Source: Limnohabitans sp.
Lineage (GTDB): Bacteria; Pseudomonadota; Gammaproteobacteria; Burkholderiales; Burkholderiaceae_C
DNA: 64,000 nucleotides
Direction: 5' to 3'
NCBI GenBank assembly: GCA_024642215.1
Contig: JAHEBO010000016.1
Location: 3,241-67,240 of the forward strand
This document shows, piece by piece, positions 63,446 to 64,000 of this stretch (its first letter is position 1; each line of letters starts with the position of its first letter). The notes below the pieces were generated by a model. It saw nothing but the letters and a program-made list of their open reading frames with translations, had not been told where the DNA came from and made no database searches. The position numbers were made by a program, and so were the translations under genes.

Positions 63446-64000
63446 TTAAACCAACAGCGCATTCACACGGCGCACATAAGCCGCTGGATCATCTGGCATG
63501 CCGCCTTCAGCCAGCAAAGCTTGGTCAAACAAAATGTTGGCCAGGTCGTGAAAGTGCACAGAGCCCTCGAGCTTTTTCACCAAGGCATGCTCAGGGTTCA
63601 CCTCCAACACGGGCTTCGATTCAGGGGCCTCTTGGCCCGCTTGCTTCAGCATGCGCGCCAACTGCATGCTCATGCCGTTGTCGGTCACCACCAAACATGC
63701 CGGTGAGTCCACCAAGCGGCTGGTGACGCGCACGTCTTCGGCTTTGTCTTTCAAAGCTTCTTTCAGTTTGGCCAACAAAGGCTTGAAAGTTTCGGCCGCT
63801 TCTTCAGCGGCTTTCTTTTCTTCTTCGTCTTGCAAGCTGCCCAAGTCAAAGGCGCCTTTGGCCACACTTTGCATGGGCGTGCCATCAAACTCGTGCATGA
63901 AGTTCAGTGCCCACTCATCCACGCGGTCGGTCATGAGCAAGACTTCAATGCCCTTCTTTTTAAACACTTCCAACTGAGGACTGTGTTTGGCCGCAGCCAG
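63446..64000 (-). CDS. htpG: Chaperone HtpG (Hsp90), 3' part
   Basis: The frame runs to the window edge, so only the C-terminal ~185 residues are present. HtpG is the bacterial Hsp90 ATP-dependent chaperone. Recognisable parts are [20 protein letters not shown] (end of the middle domain) and the C-terminal dimerisation region with [24 protein letters not shown] and [11 protein letters not shown]. It converges on srkA. A Glu/Lys/Ala-rich charged stretch ([13 protein letters not shown]) lies between the domains, as usual. Confidence 0.95.
   Translation of the reverse strand: MAAAKHSPQLEVFKKKGIEVLLMTDRVDEWALNFMHEFDGTPMQSVAKGAFDLGSLQDEEEKKAAEEAAETFKPLLAKLKEALKDKAEDVRVTSRLVDSPACLVVTDNGMSMQLARMLKQAGQEAPESKPVLEVNPEHALVKKLEGSVHFHDLANILFDQALLAEGGMPDDPAAYVRRVNALLV

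Noticed and set aside
1..64000. tRNA, rRNA, IS elements, prophage or CRISPR
   Set aside because: No cloverleaf, rRNA-like, transposase or repeat-spacer pattern seen by eye; a covariance-model scan was not possible.

Overview
The window is a dense bacterial chromosome segment of about 60 protein genes. Intergenic gaps never exceed about 240 bases, and I see no rRNA, tRNA, transposase, phage gene or CRISPR array. Gene content and order (purK-tsaC; tsaB-rimI-UDG; fur / bamE-dapB-exbB-exbD-leuS-lptE-holA ... proA; hpf-ptsN-hprK; a proteobacterial PF08886-type GshA; a Bug/TctC receptor; a HiPIP) point to a betaproteobacterium of the order Burkholderiales, probably Comamonadaceae. The moderate GC and general look would suit a Limnohabitans/Rhodoferax-like freshwater bacterium. 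The family call is inference, because no search was run.

Layout. 1-10.2 kb: end of purK, tsaC, an OmpW porin with a GDSL lipoprotein, dacB (PBP4), two EamA exporters, the tsaB-rimI-UDG operon and pyrF. 10.2-15.9 kb: uvrA with an unusual repeat-bearing N-terminus, a HiPIP, an MFS exporter and ssb. 15.9-20.5 kb: a three-gene unit (HlyD adaptor, RND pump, small DUF2892 membrane protein) behind a perfect TATACCCC/GGGGTATA operator-like palindrome. 20.6-25.1 kb: a LysR regulator, an atypical SDR and TcuA/TcuB-like tricarballylate oxidation proteins. 25.1-32.5 kb: mnmA, a lytic transglycosylase, and a tightly coupled pntAA-pntAB-pntB-fadD-mtnN operon. 32.5-36.3 kb: corA with a structured leader, a patatin phospholipase and an MFS transporter.

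36.5-45.9 kb holds core genes: hpf, ptsN, hprK, fur, bamE, dapB, exbBD, leuS, lptE and holA. 45.9-49.8 kb is a self-contained catabolic block (TctC-type receptor, aconitase-superfamily large and small subunits, and an isocitrate-lyase/PEP-mutase-family lyase) with its own promoter, sitting between holA and proA. 49.8-56.4 kb: proA, gshA, kup behind a possible leader-peptide/terminator arrangement, psd, and gentisate dioxygenase with a promoter-overlapping palindrome. 56.5-64 kb: a NodI/NodJ-like ABC exporter, two beta-oxidation-type genes, and an overlapping trio of metallophosphoesterase, Ser/Thr kinase-USP fusion and SrkA kinase. The 3' end of htpG closes the window.

The most interesting parts are the palindrome-controlled HlyD-RND-DUF2892 unit, the TctC/LeuCD-like/lyase block inserted between housekeeping genes, the phosphatase-kinase-kinase operon, the SDR lacking its catalytic Tyr, and two candidate RNA control elements in front of the ion transporters corA and kup. 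All functions are assigned from motifs and context only.
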